The notes beneath the pieces were generated by a model. The model saw only the letters and a list, made by a program, of their open reading frames with translations, ran no database searches and was not told the DNA's origin. A DNA stretch of 64,000 bases. Origin: Channallabes apus (lineage: Eukaryota; Chordata; Actinopteri; Siluriformes; Clariidae). Below, one piece after another: positions 35,919-47,015 of the stretch. The translations under genes were made by a program, and so were the position numbers. The stretch covers positions 13,053,501 through 13,117,500 of the forward strand of contig CM060112.1 in assembly GCA_030522415.1 (NCBI GenBank), in the 5' to 3' direction. The stretch's first letter is position 1. Every line of letters starts with the position of its first letter.

Positions 35919-36270
35919 TGTCACGCTTCGGTGTCTGTGTCGGCCGTGGTTGCGAGGCATGATCGCGGAGGCAAGCTGACGGTTAACAAAGTTCTTTATT
36001 TTTTAAATCAAACAAAACATAAACACTCCAACACAGATTAACGTAAAATGAACGGTTGCCAGACACCTGACTGGAGTCCAGCCAGGCTATTTATAGCAAA
36101 ACAAACACACTAATCAAATTAACTTCCCTCGGTTCAGGTGATCTTCTACGTCACCTGACCGAGGTGCAAACCGGGAAATGAAGTGAAAACTGAACGAAAA
36201 ACAAACTACAACTGAAATCCAACACAACTATAAATGGCGCTCTGGCGCCATCTAGCGGTTAACCGTTACA
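35919..36270 (-). repeat. 3' LTR of gag-only element copy 1
   Basis: 352 bp, identical to the 5' LTR apart from two length differences. It retains AATAAA on the minus strand near 36000 as a polyadenylation signal. It also encodes the last codons and the stop (36252-36254) of the element's reading frame. Confidence 0.9.
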
Positions 36271-38432
36271 TTACCCCCCCTCCCAAAAATGCTCCTCTGG
36301 AGCATCGCCGGAGGCCCCGGACACCCAACCCAATGTTCTACCTCTAGCCTCCTATCCAGGAGGCTGGGTGACGGGGCTGGAGGCATGCTCTGCGGCTGCT
36401 GGGCTGGAAGCGTGCTCGGCGGCTGCAGAGCTGGAAGCATGCTCGGCGGCTGCTGAGCTGGAGAAGCGCTCGGCGGCTGCTGAGCTGGAGAAGCGCTCGG
36501 CTGCTGCAGAGCTGGAGAAGCGCTCGGCTGCTGTAGAGCTGGAAGCGTGCTCGGCGGCGGCAGAGCTGGAGAAGTGCTCGGCGGCGGCAGGGCTGGAGAA
36601 GCGCTCGGCGGCGGCAGGGCTGGAGAAGCGCTCGGCTGCTGCTGAGCTGGAGAAGCGCTCGGCGGCTGCTGAGCTGGAGAAGCGCTCGGCTGCTGCAGAG
36701 CTGGAGAAGCGCTCGGCTGCTGCAGAGCTGGAAGCGTGCTCGGCGGCGGCAGAGCTGGAGAAGCGCTCGGCTGCTGCAGAGCTGGAGAAGCGCTCGGCTG
36801 CTGCAGAGCTGGAAGCGTGCTCGGCGGCGGCAGAGCTGGAGAAGTGCTCGGCGGCTGCAGAGCTGGAAGCGTGCTCGGCGGCGGCAGAGCTGGAAGCGTG
36901 CTCGGCGGCGGCAGAGCTGGAGAAGCGCTCGGCGGCGGCAGGGCTGGAGAAGCGCTCGGCGGCGGCAGGGCTGGAGAAGTGCTCGGCGCAGGCGTTGGAG
37001 CGGTCACTGCGCTCGACGCAGGCGTTGGAGCGGTCACTGCGCTCGACGCAGGCGTTGGAGCGGTCACTGCGCTCGTAGACGGCGTGGGAGCGGTCACTGC
37101 GCTCGTAGACGGCGTGGGAGCGGTCACTGCGCTCGTAGACGGCGTGGGAGCGGTCACTGCGCTCGTAGACGGCGTGGGAGCGGTCACTGCGCTCGTAGAC
37201 GGCGTGGGAGCGGTCACTGCGCTCGTAGACGGCGTGGGAGCGTGCACGGCGCTCGCCTGCAGCGCGGGAGCGTGCACGGCGCTCGCCTGCAGCGCTGGAG
37301 CGTGCTCGGAGCTCGCCTGCAGCGCGGGAGCGTGCACGGCGCTCTCCTGCAGCGTTGGAGCGTGCACGGCGCTCTCCTGCAGCGTTGGAGCGTGCACGGC
37401 GCTCTCCTGCAGCGTTGGAGCGTGCACGGCGCTCTCCTGCAGCGTTGGAGCGTGCACGGCGCTCTCCTGCAGCGTTGGAGCGTGCACGGCGCTCTCCTGC
37501 AGCGTTGGAGCGTGCACGGCGCTCTCCTGCAGCGTTGGAGCGTGCACGGCGCTCTCCTGCAGCGTTGGAGCGTGCACGGCACTCTCCTGCAGCGTTGGAG
37601 CGTGCACGGCGCTCTCCTGCAGCGTTGGAGCGTGCACGGCGCTCTCCTGCAGCGTTGGAGCGTGCACGGCGCTCAACGATGGCTCAACGTCGTTCTCAAA
37701 GCCGGGAGGCGGTGGTAAGACGGGTGCGTCGGACAGCAGCTGTAGATACGCTGGCTCGCTGTCCTCAAAGCCGAAAGGCGGCGGTAAGACGGGTGCGTCG
37801 GACAGCAGCTGTAGATACGCTGGCTCGCTGTCCTCGAAGCTGGAAGGCGGCGGTAAAACGGGTGCGTCGGACAGCAGCTGCTGACATGCTGGCTCGCTGC
37901 TGAGTGTTGGCGAGGGAGGAGAAAGCTCCGAGCCCGCTTCGCGGTTCTCCTGGAAGTGGAGGATCATCTGCTGGAGCTCCTTTACATGCTCCAGCATTTC
38001 ACTCACCCGCTCCGGCTCCGGAATCCACCACATGAGCTCCTCCTCTCTTTGCTGCTGCTCTGCCTGGGGTTTTCTTTCCCCCTCATCACCGCCGTACTTG
38101 GGCTTCCTCGCCCTTCTCTTCCAGCCAGTGCGGGGAACCACGTGACCCCGTGCCGCGTCGCCCCTGAATGGCGTCCGCCGAATGGCGAGCCTGCAGCCCT
38201 CCCAGCTTTGTGGTGTCTCTCTCTCTCTCTCCTCGCTGCTCTCTCGCAGGTGCTCCTGCTCCTCCAGCAATCTGTACTCGCAGCTGCGGTACATCTCCTC
38301 CTCGTCCTCTACCAGCCCGATGTTATAGTCCCAGCCGTAGTACTCCTCCTCGCTGTCCCGCCAGTTCGTCAGCTCGGGCAAGATGGCCACTGCGCCCCCC
38401 CCAAAAAACTTCAGGAGGGGATCCTCCGCCAT
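36252..38432 (-). CDS. Repeat-rich gag-like protein of the gag-only LTR element
   Basis: An intact 726-residue frame starts at ATG 38432 (MAEDPLLKFFGGG), 24 bp after the 5' LTR. Residues 1-170 are acidic then basic (HVVPRTGWKRRARKPKYGG), followed by WWIPEPERVSEMLEHVKEL, a likely amphipathic helix. Next come about three repeats ending DAPVLPPP.GFEDSEPA, then decapeptide repeats SAVHAPTLQE (about 11-14) and SAVTAPTPST (about 8), then nonapeptide repeats of SPALPPPSA or SPALQQPSA (over 20). The tail LLDRRLEVEHWVGCPGPPAM follows, and the frame ends NVTVNR inside the 3' LTR. An in-frame ATG lies upstream within the LTR, but the start chosen fits the conserved MAED start of copy 2. I know no matching family. 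A structural Gag role is inferred from position and basic/helical N-terminus. Confidence 0.7.
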   Translation of the reverse strand: MAEDPLLKFFGGGAVAILPELTNWRDSEEEYYGWDYNIGLVEDEEEMYRSCEYRLLEEQEHLRESSEERERETPQSWEGCRLAIRRTPFRGDAARGHVVPRTGWKRRARKPKYGGDEGERKPQAEQQQREEELMWWIPEPERVSEMLEHVKELQQMILHFQENREAGSELSPPSPTLSSEPACQQLLSDAPVLPPPSSFEDSEPAYLQLLSDAPVLPPPFGFEDSEPAYLQLLSDAPVLPPPPGFENDVEPSLSAVHAPTLQESAVHAPTLQESAVHAPTLQESAVHAPTLQESAVHAPTLQESAVHAPTLQESAVHAPTLQESAVHAPTLQESAVHAPTLQESAVHAPTLQESAVHAPTLQESAVHAPALQASSEHAPALQASAVHAPALQASAVHAPTPSTSAVTAPTPSTSAVTAPTPSTSAVTAPTPSTSAVTAPTPSTSAVTAPTPSTSAVTAPTPASSAVTAPTPASSAVTAPTPAPSTSPALPPPSASPALPPPSASPALPPPSTLPALPPPSTLPALQPPSTSPALPPPSTLPALQQPSASPALQQPSASPALPPPSTLPALQQPSASPALQQPSASPAQQPPSASPAQQQPSASPALPPPSASPALPPPSTSPALPPPSTLPALQQPSASPALQQPSASPAQQPPSASPAQQPPSMLPALQPPSTLPAQQPQSMPPAPSPSLLDRRLEVEHWVGCPGPPAMLQRSIFGRGGNVTVNR
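36370..37672. repeat. In-frame minisatellites: 27-bp array then two 30-bp arrays
   Basis: 36370-36990 is a 27-bp array (unit around GCAGAGCTGGAGAAGCGCTC). 36990-37240 and 37241-37672 are two 30-bp arrays, the last nearly perfect. All units are multiples of three with no stops, so reading frames stay open on both strands. Homogeneity of the 37331-37670 units suggests recent expansion or conversion. Confidence 0.95.
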
Positions 38433-38455
38433 GCCTCTTGGTAGGTCTGGCAATC

Positions 38456-38819
38456 TGTCACGCTTCACTACTATGCTTCGGTGTCTGTGTCGGCCGTGGT
38501 TGCGAGGCATGATCGCGGAGGCAAGCTGACGGTTAACAAAGTTCTTATTTTTTAAATCAAACAAAACATAAACACTCCAACACAGATTAACGTAAAATGA
38601 ACGGTTGCCAGACACCTGACTGGAGTCCAGCCAGGCTATTTATAGCAAAACAAACACACTAATCAAATTAACTTCCCTCGGTTCAGGTGATCTTCTACGT
38701 CACCTGACCGAGGTGCAAACCGGGAAATGAAGTGAAAACTGAACGAAAAACAAACTACAACTGAAATCCAACACAACTATAAATGGCGCTCTGGCGCCAT
38801 CTAGCGGTTAACCGTTACA
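38456..38819 (-). repeat. 5' LTR of gag-only element copy 1
   Basis: 364 bp. On the minus strand it begins TGTAACGGTTAACC and ends AGCGTGACA. It carries a TATA box (TATAAATAG) at 38637-38645. A one-base deletion relative to the 3' LTR changes AATAAA to AATAAG, removing a potential early polyadenylation signal. A 13-bp insertion lies near the inner end. The sequence after the LTR does not start with TGG, so the usual tRNA primer site is not obvious. Confidence 0.88.
38637..38645 (-). promoter_or_regulatory. LTR TATA box
   Basis: TATAAATAG on the minus strand, conserved in all four LTRs of the two copies, about 205 bp upstream of the ATG at 38432. Confidence 0.7.
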
Positions 38820-38824
38820 ATGAG

Positions 38825-39539
38825 ACACGGTTTGAAGCAGAAATGTCCTTTGTGAATGGATTAGATTTAAGTTTAATCAGGGGCTTTAACTAACAGTAAC
38901 TGAAATACAGGTTCTGATATCCTTCCTTACTTGTTTCAACGTCATGTTTGAGGCGGAAATAAAATTATACCGGCAAAACTATGGTCTAAAGACTGCGCAT
39001 GCACAAATCACACTCAACCTAATAAGAGTACCTTGATCAAAATGAAATATTTCACTTTGGTTTCCTGCTGTAAACAGCATTATACTAAGAAAAAAAAAAA
39101 AAAAAGATTCACCCATAAGCATAAATTAGACACTTCAGTTAAAAAGAGCAAATTATTTTTTTTACTAATGGAATGAGAAAAAAAAACACATTAAACTAGG
39201 TTTACTTTTTTCAGTGGATCCCTCAATAATTTCTGTCTCCTTTGCCTGTGTTTGATAATGTGAAGCACATATACACTCATTCATCATGAAAGATCAATTA
39301 TAAAACAAAATAAAATTCATGTTCGCTTCAGCACTGTTCATCCGCGTCCTTACATTCATTGTTGTACTTGGTCCGGCTTTTAGATAAAGTCCTTCCATGC
39401 GCCATCTGGCGGATATTCAGTGAAGCGCAACACATTTATTTAAAATTCCCGAATGTTGCCTCCGGCAAGTCGCGGCACGCCGCGCGCTAAATTGCGGCAT
39501 CCCGCGGGAAAACACACAGGGTTTTAAGGGCGACATCTG
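38825..39539. other. Right end of TIR family 2 element
   Basis: Non-coding. 39370-39539 aligns as an inverted copy with 63134-63300, including CCGCGGGATGCCGCAATTTA and the terminal repeat. Between 38825 and 39370 I see only AT-rich DNA. Confidence 0.7.
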
Positions 39540-39541
39540 TA

Positions 39542-40480
39542 GCTTTGTTTAAGAAAGAATAAGTAGAGTTGGTAAGAAAGAAAAAGCAAGTGATGAAAAA
39601 AGTTAAGAAAGTCTTACAGGAAGTGAGGCCCAAGTTGCAAGAGAGAAGTTAGTTACACCTCCCCCATACAGTAGGTACAGGAAGAAGGTCGAATCCCTAA
39701 GCTTAAGGGAATGGGGGAAGTTTCTGGTGAGATGGAGAAGGAATGTTATGTAGAGAGTTATAAGAAAGTGGGGGCAGATTAACAGGAGGGGGTGCAGACA
39801 TGTGGAGAGAGGTCAGACAGAAGCACTAAAACACCAGGACAAGTAAAAAGTCAGATAGCTACACCATTAAAGACTGGACATAGATCTTTGTACAGTAGAG
39901 AGGATGGGGGTGAAGAGGATTTGTTATTTAATAGGGGCAGTTCCACAATTCCCAATTTTAATTAAAGGTGGGGCCATGGGCAACTCAAGGTCTCTGGGGT
40001 GTTGTCAACCGCCTCCCTAACATTCAACGAGGGTGCAGGGACATGGTCTTAGACGAGCAGAAGACTTTGTGGAGAGGAAAAAACATGCTTCTGACTCGAG
40101 TGAGGCTGTAAATAGATACCACATGGATGGACTGTCTTTGAGGCTGTTGCAGGCCTTGCATGCAGAGTGTTGACCCAAGGACATTAAAGGGTGACCTGGA
40201 GGCAGTTACAGCTTGAACACCTTACAGAGCGAACCAAGGAAAAAAGCTCAAGCTACTCTGATTACCAGAAAAAAAAACAGAGAGGGCCACAAGCAATCCT
40301 TCACCAAAAATCAAGCCAGCTTCAGTCAGTGATCACATCACCAGCAGCATTTTCTCCAAACTCAAGCCAGATGCCTGCGTCTGTCATTAACGTTTTCACT
40401 CCAAAGCCAGGGAAGAGAGAGAGGAGAGCCAATCAGCAACCAGAGAGGACAAAGAAACCCTCGGTTTAACTTTCCCCCAA
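39542..40480 (+). pseudogene. gag: Retroviral gag remnant
   Basis: Retroviral sequence resumes directly after the TA at 39540-39541. A stretch near 39945-40060 reads FPILIKGG and further on FNEGAG, which resembles capsid sequence of gamma/epsilon-type fish retroviruses. The frame at 40191-40469 is Gln, Ser and Lys rich and fits the end of gag. No zinc knuckle is visible and stops are frequent. Confidence 0.5.
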
Positions 40481-41189
40481 GCGTGTGGGGATATGTATCA
40501 AATTGCCTCGCATAGCCATTGCCCGGCCCCGAGGGATGAGAGGGGGGGTAAGACAACATCCCCGGTCCAGATAAGACATCTTCTCACATCTGGAAAAGTT
40601 TGCCAGAACCGTAGGATTCTCGGGAAGAAAAGAAAAAAAAGTAGTTACTACAACCTAACAATAAAAGTGTGACTATATCAGTATTAGTCTCAAGTCATAC
40701 ACAAGTTAATTTACTAGGAAGAGAATCATTAGGTGAATTAGGGCTGCAAATATGGTGGTCTCCAGAAGGTGTGTATGTTGATCATAAATTCCTGAAGCAT
40801 AATTACCCTGTCCAGACTTTCACTGTACAATGATGTATGACCCATCACAATACATCATCATAGGCCGGCAAGGAGCAGCTATCAGTGTAGAGGAGTGTGA
40901 TTTTGTAACAAGGTGGTTCTATGTAACTGATTCTTTCTTTAGGTGACATTGTATGTACTGTAAGATCGAATTGCAGCTCATAGGACTTATGACCAATAGT
41001 GAGGAAAGCTGAAGAAGTCCGGTGGGACTCAACCATAAACCTGTTGATTTTCATTCTGCAGATAAAACCTATGTAATAATCTTGTGTGGTAATAAATTGA
41101 TTCGTACTTCTTAAGAAGTTGTAGTTAGCCACAAGTCACAAACACAAATGGCATCAGCATCTGAAATAGACTATAGGAAATTAGCTATA

Positions 41190-42436
41190 TAGGGAAATGG
41201 AGAGTCAAGTCCCATCTGAATTATGGTCTAAACATGATACAGATGTAGGCCTACTTAAATCAGCCAGCCAAATTCAAGTACAATGTAAACCAGATGTAGA
41301 ACTGCCCAGAGTAAGACAATATGCTTTACGACCTGAGGCAAAAGCGGGTATATAGAACACTATTGAAGGCCTTGTAAAAACATCTGTGCTAAAAGAGACA
41401 AGTTGTTGCAATACTCCTATTTTTCCCGGTGATTAAGCCAGGTACAAATAAATGGCATCATGTGCATGATTTACATGCAGTTAATAGTATAACAGGAAAG
41501 TATCCAGCAGAAGTTCCAAATCCACACACACTGCTAACTAATGTCCCTCCCTAAGCCAAATATTTTATTGTAATGATCTTTGTTCAGCCTTCTTCAGTGT
41601 TCAAATGGCAGAAAAGAGTAACTACTGCATTTATTTGCATTTACAAGTGCCAGTTGACAAAATAGATACCATAAATGCCACGGTGGTTCAAACATTCACT
41701 GCATATATTCAATCAGAGGTTGAAGCTGATTTAGGAGGTTAAAGGATAGAAGATAGCCTTGGTCAGCATATTGGTAATGGTTTAATATGATTATCATCAT
41801 TAGAAACATGCCAGAATGATTCCATTAAGGTACACCGTAAGCTAGTAAGGAGGTCATAAAGTATCATAAGCTGAACTACAATACTGTAAGCCTCAAGTTA
41901 AATTGTTAAGGTGACTAATTTCACATGATACGACAGCCGTAGTACCTACCTAATTAGAAGGCATAAGTAAGGCACCAATGTCACAGCCTGATAAACAGTG
42001 ATGGCTTTCTAGGGTTAACGGGTTTCATGCTGAGTGGAGTAAGGGATATGCAGGAAAAACAGCTCCACTAAGGGAGATAATAATGAGAAAGGAAGAACTG
42101 CAAGATCTAAGTACTCCCTTAAAATAGAACACAGATATACTGTTAGCATTTGAATCCATCAAAAAGAAATGCAGACTGCACCTACTTTAGGTATACAGTA
42201 CCTGATTATAGCAATCCGTTCTATCTGTATGTAGTGAACCAAGCTGATGGATCTGCCTCAGCTATACTGATGCAGGAAACTTGCATTGATAGGAAAAACC
42301 AGTCCCTAGCTTACTACAGCACTAAGCTAGATAATATAACTCAAGGTGACCCAATATGCTACCAATAGGGTTTTATAGTTGTACCTTATGCATATAGAAA
42401 AGCATCTTCATTGACAACAGGTTACCGATAGATTGT
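41190..42436 (+). pseudogene. pol: Retroviral reverse transcriptase, decayed
   Basis: Recognisable pieces in order: LWSKHDTDVGLLKSA, then PRVRQYALRPEAKAGI with a stop, NTPIFPVIKPGTNKWH, DLHAVNSIT and PNPHTLLTNVP. These are the fingers of a gammaretrovirus-like reverse transcriptase. The region where the YxDD box belongs (41580-41760) is corrupted. LTGFHAEWSKGYAGKTAPLR marks the connection, and a frame at 42150-42368 starts RNase H (DGSASAILMQE). Stops and shifts make it inactive. Confidence 0.78.
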
Positions 42437-42439
42437 ATA

Positions 42440-42892
42440 AATGAGGAGGAGCTTCTTCCCGCAGGCGATAAGGTCTCTCAATCACACCTCCACACAGGAC
42501 TAATAACATATTTTTAAGCTCACAACACTGACTGGACAATCATGGACACATTCATACACACTTGCACTAAATATTTATACATCTGGACAATTGCACATGT
42601 CACTTTCATTAGTCACCTTTCATGCATATTTGCACAACCACTGACACTTTAAATTCTATATACATATAGACTCTATCTACCCTATATTTTGCAATATTTT
42701 ATTATGCCCTTATTGTACAGTTAATTTTACTAGTTAAATTTATTTCTTTAGTATTTCCTTTTTATTGATTATTTATTTTATGTACAAGCTTTATTTTCTT
42801 TTTAAGGTCACTGGCGGTCGTGTAAGCATTTCACTGCATATTATACTGTGTATAACTGTGTATGTGACAAATTAAATTTGAATTTGAATTTG
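42440..42892 (+). mobile_element. Non-LTR retrotransposon 3' end in pol
   Basis: It splits the RNase H region of the retrovirus. It starts with a short coding tail (about RSFFPQAIRSLNHTSTQD with a stop), followed by an untranslated region containing TAAGCATTTCACTGCATA and ending in a GAATTTGAATTTG tail, as in several fish LINEs. It is strongly 5'-truncated. I cannot name the clade. Confidence 0.65.
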
Positions 42893-44766
42893 AAATTGAT
42901 AAAACAAGGGGAAGGTGTTCTAACCCAAGCTCTCCTCCTAGCATATTTTTCACTGCTCACATATCCCGACATTAATATAAAGCGATGTGACACAGTTAAA
43001 CCAGCTAACTTAATAACTTAAACCTATAAAGGAGTGACTCATAATTTTGTGGTGAATTCATTGGCATTTACTCAGTTACGACCTGATCTTGAATCTAAGC
43101 CTATAGCTGAAGCGGAAGTGACTTATTTTGTTGATGGATCTAGTTTAGAGACCAGGTAGAAAGTCACACAGGGTACTCAGTAGTAATGAAGGATGGAGAA
43201 GATTTTAACCCTATCCTATCTCAGCATTGTACACAACCGTGTTCAGCTCAGTTAGCTGAGTTGAAATCGCTCACCGCTAGGACTAGTGGCAAATATTTTT
43301 TGCCACTAAAAGGACTAGTGGCAAATATTTTTACAGATTCAGCCTATTCCATGGGGTATGTCATCTGTTTGGAACTGTATGGAAGCAAAGGTTTAAAAAA
43401 GCATGAAGGAACTCCCATTCAACGTGCTGAACGGATAAGTAAACTAATGTCTGCTCTGATGCTACCAAGATGATTGGCTTTCATTAAATGTCAGACCCGT
43501 AAAAAAGGGAAATGACTGTGTTGCTAAGGGTAACAACATGGCAGACTTAGAAACGAAGCATGCATCAAAGTGTCAACTAGCTGTGCAAGCGCCCATAGTC
43601 CTTATAGAACCACAGCCTCAGTTAGAGGATATCATTTGTACTCAACATCAAGCAGGTCCGTACGAGCACTCGATGTGGCTCCAGAGGGGAGCGCATAAGG
43701 ACACACAGGGTATTTGGTGTCCACATGAAGGTCTGATCATAGCGCCCACAGCACTGGTGAACATTTTTGGTTTAAATGCTCATGGACTGGGCCATTGTGC
43801 AAGAAGACAGGTTGTGAGAAAAATCAGGCAACATGGGTATTGGTCTTTATATCTGCATGCTATGGTTGAAGAGTTTCTAGCTTCATGGGAGATATGTGCT
43901 ATGCATAATGCCAGGAAGGAAACAGCGACACCCATAGGCTATATACCAGATACCAGAAGGGTATAGGCTATATACCAGGTACCAGAATGACCATTTAAGC
44001 ATTTAGTGGTGAACTATGTGGGTAGGATAAAGTAGTGTTCTGGGCGAAAGGTACATGCTTGTAATAACTGACAGATTCAGTAGATGAGTAGAAGCAATAA
44101 CATCTGCAGATGAAGAGTAAGGAACAGTTATCAAATTGTAAGGGAAGTGATATCTAGATTTGAAATTCCATTAGAGGTGAGTTCCGACAATGGATCAGTA
44201 TTCATTCAGAAATTGTAAGACAGGTGCTGCAACGGTTGGGAAAAAGCTAGGATTTGGGGATGTCCACAGTCCCAGGGGACGGTAGAAAGTATAAATGGTA
44301 ATCTCAAAGCCAAAGTTACTAATAATTGTAGTAGTACAATGCTAAACTAGGTTTTAACTGATGCTTTACCCTCTGTACCAATGGGCTAACAAGCATGCAA
44401 CCTAACACAAATACAACCACGCATGAAATGCTTACGGGTCGACCCATGCCTGTGCCATTCTGTAGAAGCCATATAAAGGTCCACCGCTTAAATAATTTCG
44501 AAAATCTTATATGAAGAAACTAACTGCCGTACATGAAGCAATCTATGTGCAGGAAACGAGCAAAGGAGACGCAGAAGGAAAGGACGCTCCGTGTCCCATC
44601 ACTCCAGGAGACCAGGTCTATCTGCGAGTGTTCAGGAGGAAGTGGCACAAGCCCAGGAGGGAGGGGCCCCGCAAAGTGTGGCAGCTACTCCAACAGTGCT
44701 TCAAGTGAAAGACAAAACCATGTGGTATCACTTGAACCATTACACGAGAGTCACAAAAAGCTATGA
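42893..44766 (+). pseudogene. pol: Retroviral RNase H and integrase, decayed
   Basis: The frame at 43186-43473 carries RNase H sequence (AQLAELKSLT, then NIFTDSAYSMGYV with the catalytic Asp) and a small internal duplication around ATSGK.FLPLKGLVANIF. The frame at 43538-43966 is the integrase zinc-binding region (GLGHCARRQV...C..HNARK). Near 44170 SSDNGS and near 44282 VESINGNLKAKV are the second Asp and the Glu regions of the core. Frames at 44511-44779 encode the C-terminal domain (DQVYLRVFRRKWHKPRREGP, then WYHLNHYTRV). It is broken by several stops. Confidence 0.8.
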
Positions 44767-45968
44767 GTACCGAAAATGAAGGAAGAAAGAAAGAAGAACC
44801 TAACATCAGAAAAGTGCAAGAAATTAAATCTTTATTGGAAAATAACCAACTATTGGCACAAGTTGGATACCAAATTGCGCAGCGGTGAACACTCCGCTGC
44901 TCCAAATTAAGAATGAGAATCTGCTTGAGAGCCGCATCCACTTCTGATACAAACAAGACTGACTGACTGACTGACTTCGACCAGTTTTCCCCTAAGACAA
45001 TTAACAGGACAAACAACTGTACAGATTATGTGTGACAACTATCTGTGTCCTCTACATTGTATAAATGCATTTCTGTTTAACTAACACTATGTTGCTATTA
45101 CAGATAAAACAGCAGCAGCGACAACTAATTTTAATTTCCTCTACAGGAAAAATGCACGAGAAGGAAGCAAGCCTTAAACAGATTATGACAATATGTAATG
45201 CCACTAAACACCGTTCTCTTTTATTCCAGGTGCAGAAATTTAATTGAAGCAGCTAATGGGTGACTTTACTGTGTAAATTTAAGTAAATTTATGAATGTGA
45301 TTTATGAATTTATTAATCAAAGGTTTTCTAAAATTAACAGCATTTCCTAGCAACAACAGACAAGGATGAATTTTTTGGACACAGTCATCAAGGATATCCC
45401 TAACTCAGCCATATATATCTCTAACAAGAGACTTTGCTGGTTCATATATTGAAGCGTACAGTATCTTCCACGGCATGAGCCCACAATGACATGCTGGCAA
45501 CCTCTCTTGTGGGCTCCAACTGACTTCCTGCGGTGCGCAAAGCACCTGAGTTGAAGACTATTATATCACGACAAGGCTGTTTAAACGGTATATCCATTCT
45601 TACAAATTGTTTTGTGTTATGTATGTTCCATTGTAGGTTATATGATTTATCCAATTGATGTAATCCTAGAAAATCATTGTATTAAGTACATGTTCATGTC
45701 ATGTTATTGAGTAATGGGAAGTATGATGTCATGGAGGTCGAGTCTTTTACTCCTATTCTTAGCCAAGAGTGAAAGGAGATGTTTGGCCGATTCTCCACTA
45801 GAGGGCGAATCCATGGGTCCGTCATTGATAAAAGTCCAGTGATTTTAATTTAATTTAATTCAGTGATTTCCTTATACCAGTTAGTATAAGGAAAACTGAC
45901 TCATGGAGTCGCACTCTAGATTAACCAATTAGTGTGGGACTTATAAGTCCCAGAGGGGGGATACTGTA
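44767..45968 (+). other. Region between pol and 3' LTR; env not recognisable
   Basis: Only 1.2 kb separates integrase from the 3' LTR, too little for a normal env. No signal peptide, CX6CC motif or transmembrane helix is seen. A polypurine tract CAGAGGGGGGA at 45951-45961 precedes the LTR. Env was probably deleted or never present. Confidence 0.6.
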
Positions 45969-46321
45969 TATGGGAGAAATTTTTATTTGATTTCATTTGA
46001 TTTCATTTGATTTTACTTACTTTTGGGTGTTAGAAGATACCTTATTAGTATATAATCGTGGATGTGCGTGCACGCTGGGACATAGGCTTCTTTGTGTGCG
46101 CTTGCATATAGGAAACCCGAGCTTACATTGGGGGGGGTAAAGACGGCCCTTTAATGGGAAACAGATGTTGGAGGAAGGAGGGGCAGGCACTGCATATGTA
46201 CTGTAATGCACATTGAGAGAATTCAGTTGCTCCATGGAACCAGCTCCGGCCGTTATTGAATGATAATAAAGGTCGTAATCTTCTGTAAGCAAAGCCTGAC
46301 TCTGAGTATTTTTCCATAACA
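45969..46321 (+). repeat. 3' LTR of endogenous retrovirus
   Basis: 353 bp, about 97% identical to the 5' LTR, ending TTTCCATAACA followed by the CCGA duplication at 46322-46325 and then BEL gag sequence. Confidence 0.92.
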
Positions 46322-46325
46322 CCGA

Positions 46326-47015
46326 CGACAGCCGGTGAAGGAGAGCTCAGTCAATGAGCAGTCAAACCGAGCAGCCTGCACTTTCGAAACTCGGAATGCA
46401 ACGAACTTTACGAGCACAGAGCGTCGACTGAATGTTGTGATCTGCCACCACGTTCACAGGCAGCCCATGTACGTGTGCCCATCAGTGTCAGACCTACAAT
46501 GGCAAGTACTCTAAATGAATGTCCTACCGTAAACAATGAACGCATAAGTCATAGTTTTGATACATCATATTCTCAAAAGCGAACGCTCCACGGGGCAGCA
46601 CACTCACGTGTGCCCATAAGTGCAAATACACAAATGACAAGCTCCTTAAGGGACACTCGAGATAATGATTACCTACGTCATGGACTTGACACAATGCATC
46701 ACCAAATGCAACGTCTGGCAGAACTCACAGGAATGCTCGCGAGGAGCCAAATGCTGTCCTCTCTGCCTCGGCACAACCTTTCTCCCTTATATGGAGACCC
46801 GCTCCAGTTCAAATCTTTCATGTTGTCCTTTGAACGCTTCATTGAATCCAAAACTGACAATGACATCGATAAGCTGTCATATCTTGAACTGTACACCAAA
46901 GGGGAACCCAAAGACCTTGTAATGAGCTGCATGCACATGACAAATGGGTATGCAAGAGCAAAGAAACTGCTGCGTGACAGGTTCGGAAACGAGCTGAGAA
47001 TTGCAGCAGTTTATA
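46326..47015 (+). pseudogene. gag: BEL gag central domain, copy 2, first part
   Basis: The frame at 46475-47015 resumes the gag interrupted at 16287. It includes LPRHNLSPLYGDPLQFKSFM, KLSYLELYTKGEPKDLVMSC and LLRDRFGNELRIAA, matching DUF1759 of copy 1. It is cut at 47016 by a TIR family 1 element exactly at a TA and continues at 50555. Confidence 0.88.

Larger units (their letters stand above)
35919..38819 (-). mobile_element. Gag-only LTR retroelement, copy 1
   Basis: Two direct LTRs (35919-36270 and 38456-38819) flank a single minus-strand reading frame. The element has TG...CA termini and a 5-bp duplication ATGAG at 35914-35918 and 38820-38824. A polypurine tract (GGGAGGGGGGG type, minus strand) directly precedes the 3' LTR at 36271-36285. 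No protease, reverse transcriptase, RNase H or integrase is encoded. The LTRs differ only by a 13-bp insertion and one base of length, so insertion is recent. The family is unknown to me; it must be mobilised in trans. Confidence 0.9.

Noticed and set aside
37241..37672. Regular 30-bp repeats resembling a CRISPR array
   Set aside because: There are no unique spacers; units are directly tandem and in frame within a retroelement of a eukaryotic genome.
36368..37903. Long plus-strand open frames (up to 382 residues) rich in Ala, Gly, Glu and Cys
   Set aside because: They are antisense to the gag-like frame and open only because 27- and 30-bp units lack stops in all frames. They have no start context and no conserved N-terminus, while the minus frame has non-repeat domains shared by both copies.
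44767..45968. Retroviral env
   Set aside because: The space is too short and no signal peptide, CX6CC motif or transmembrane segment could be found.
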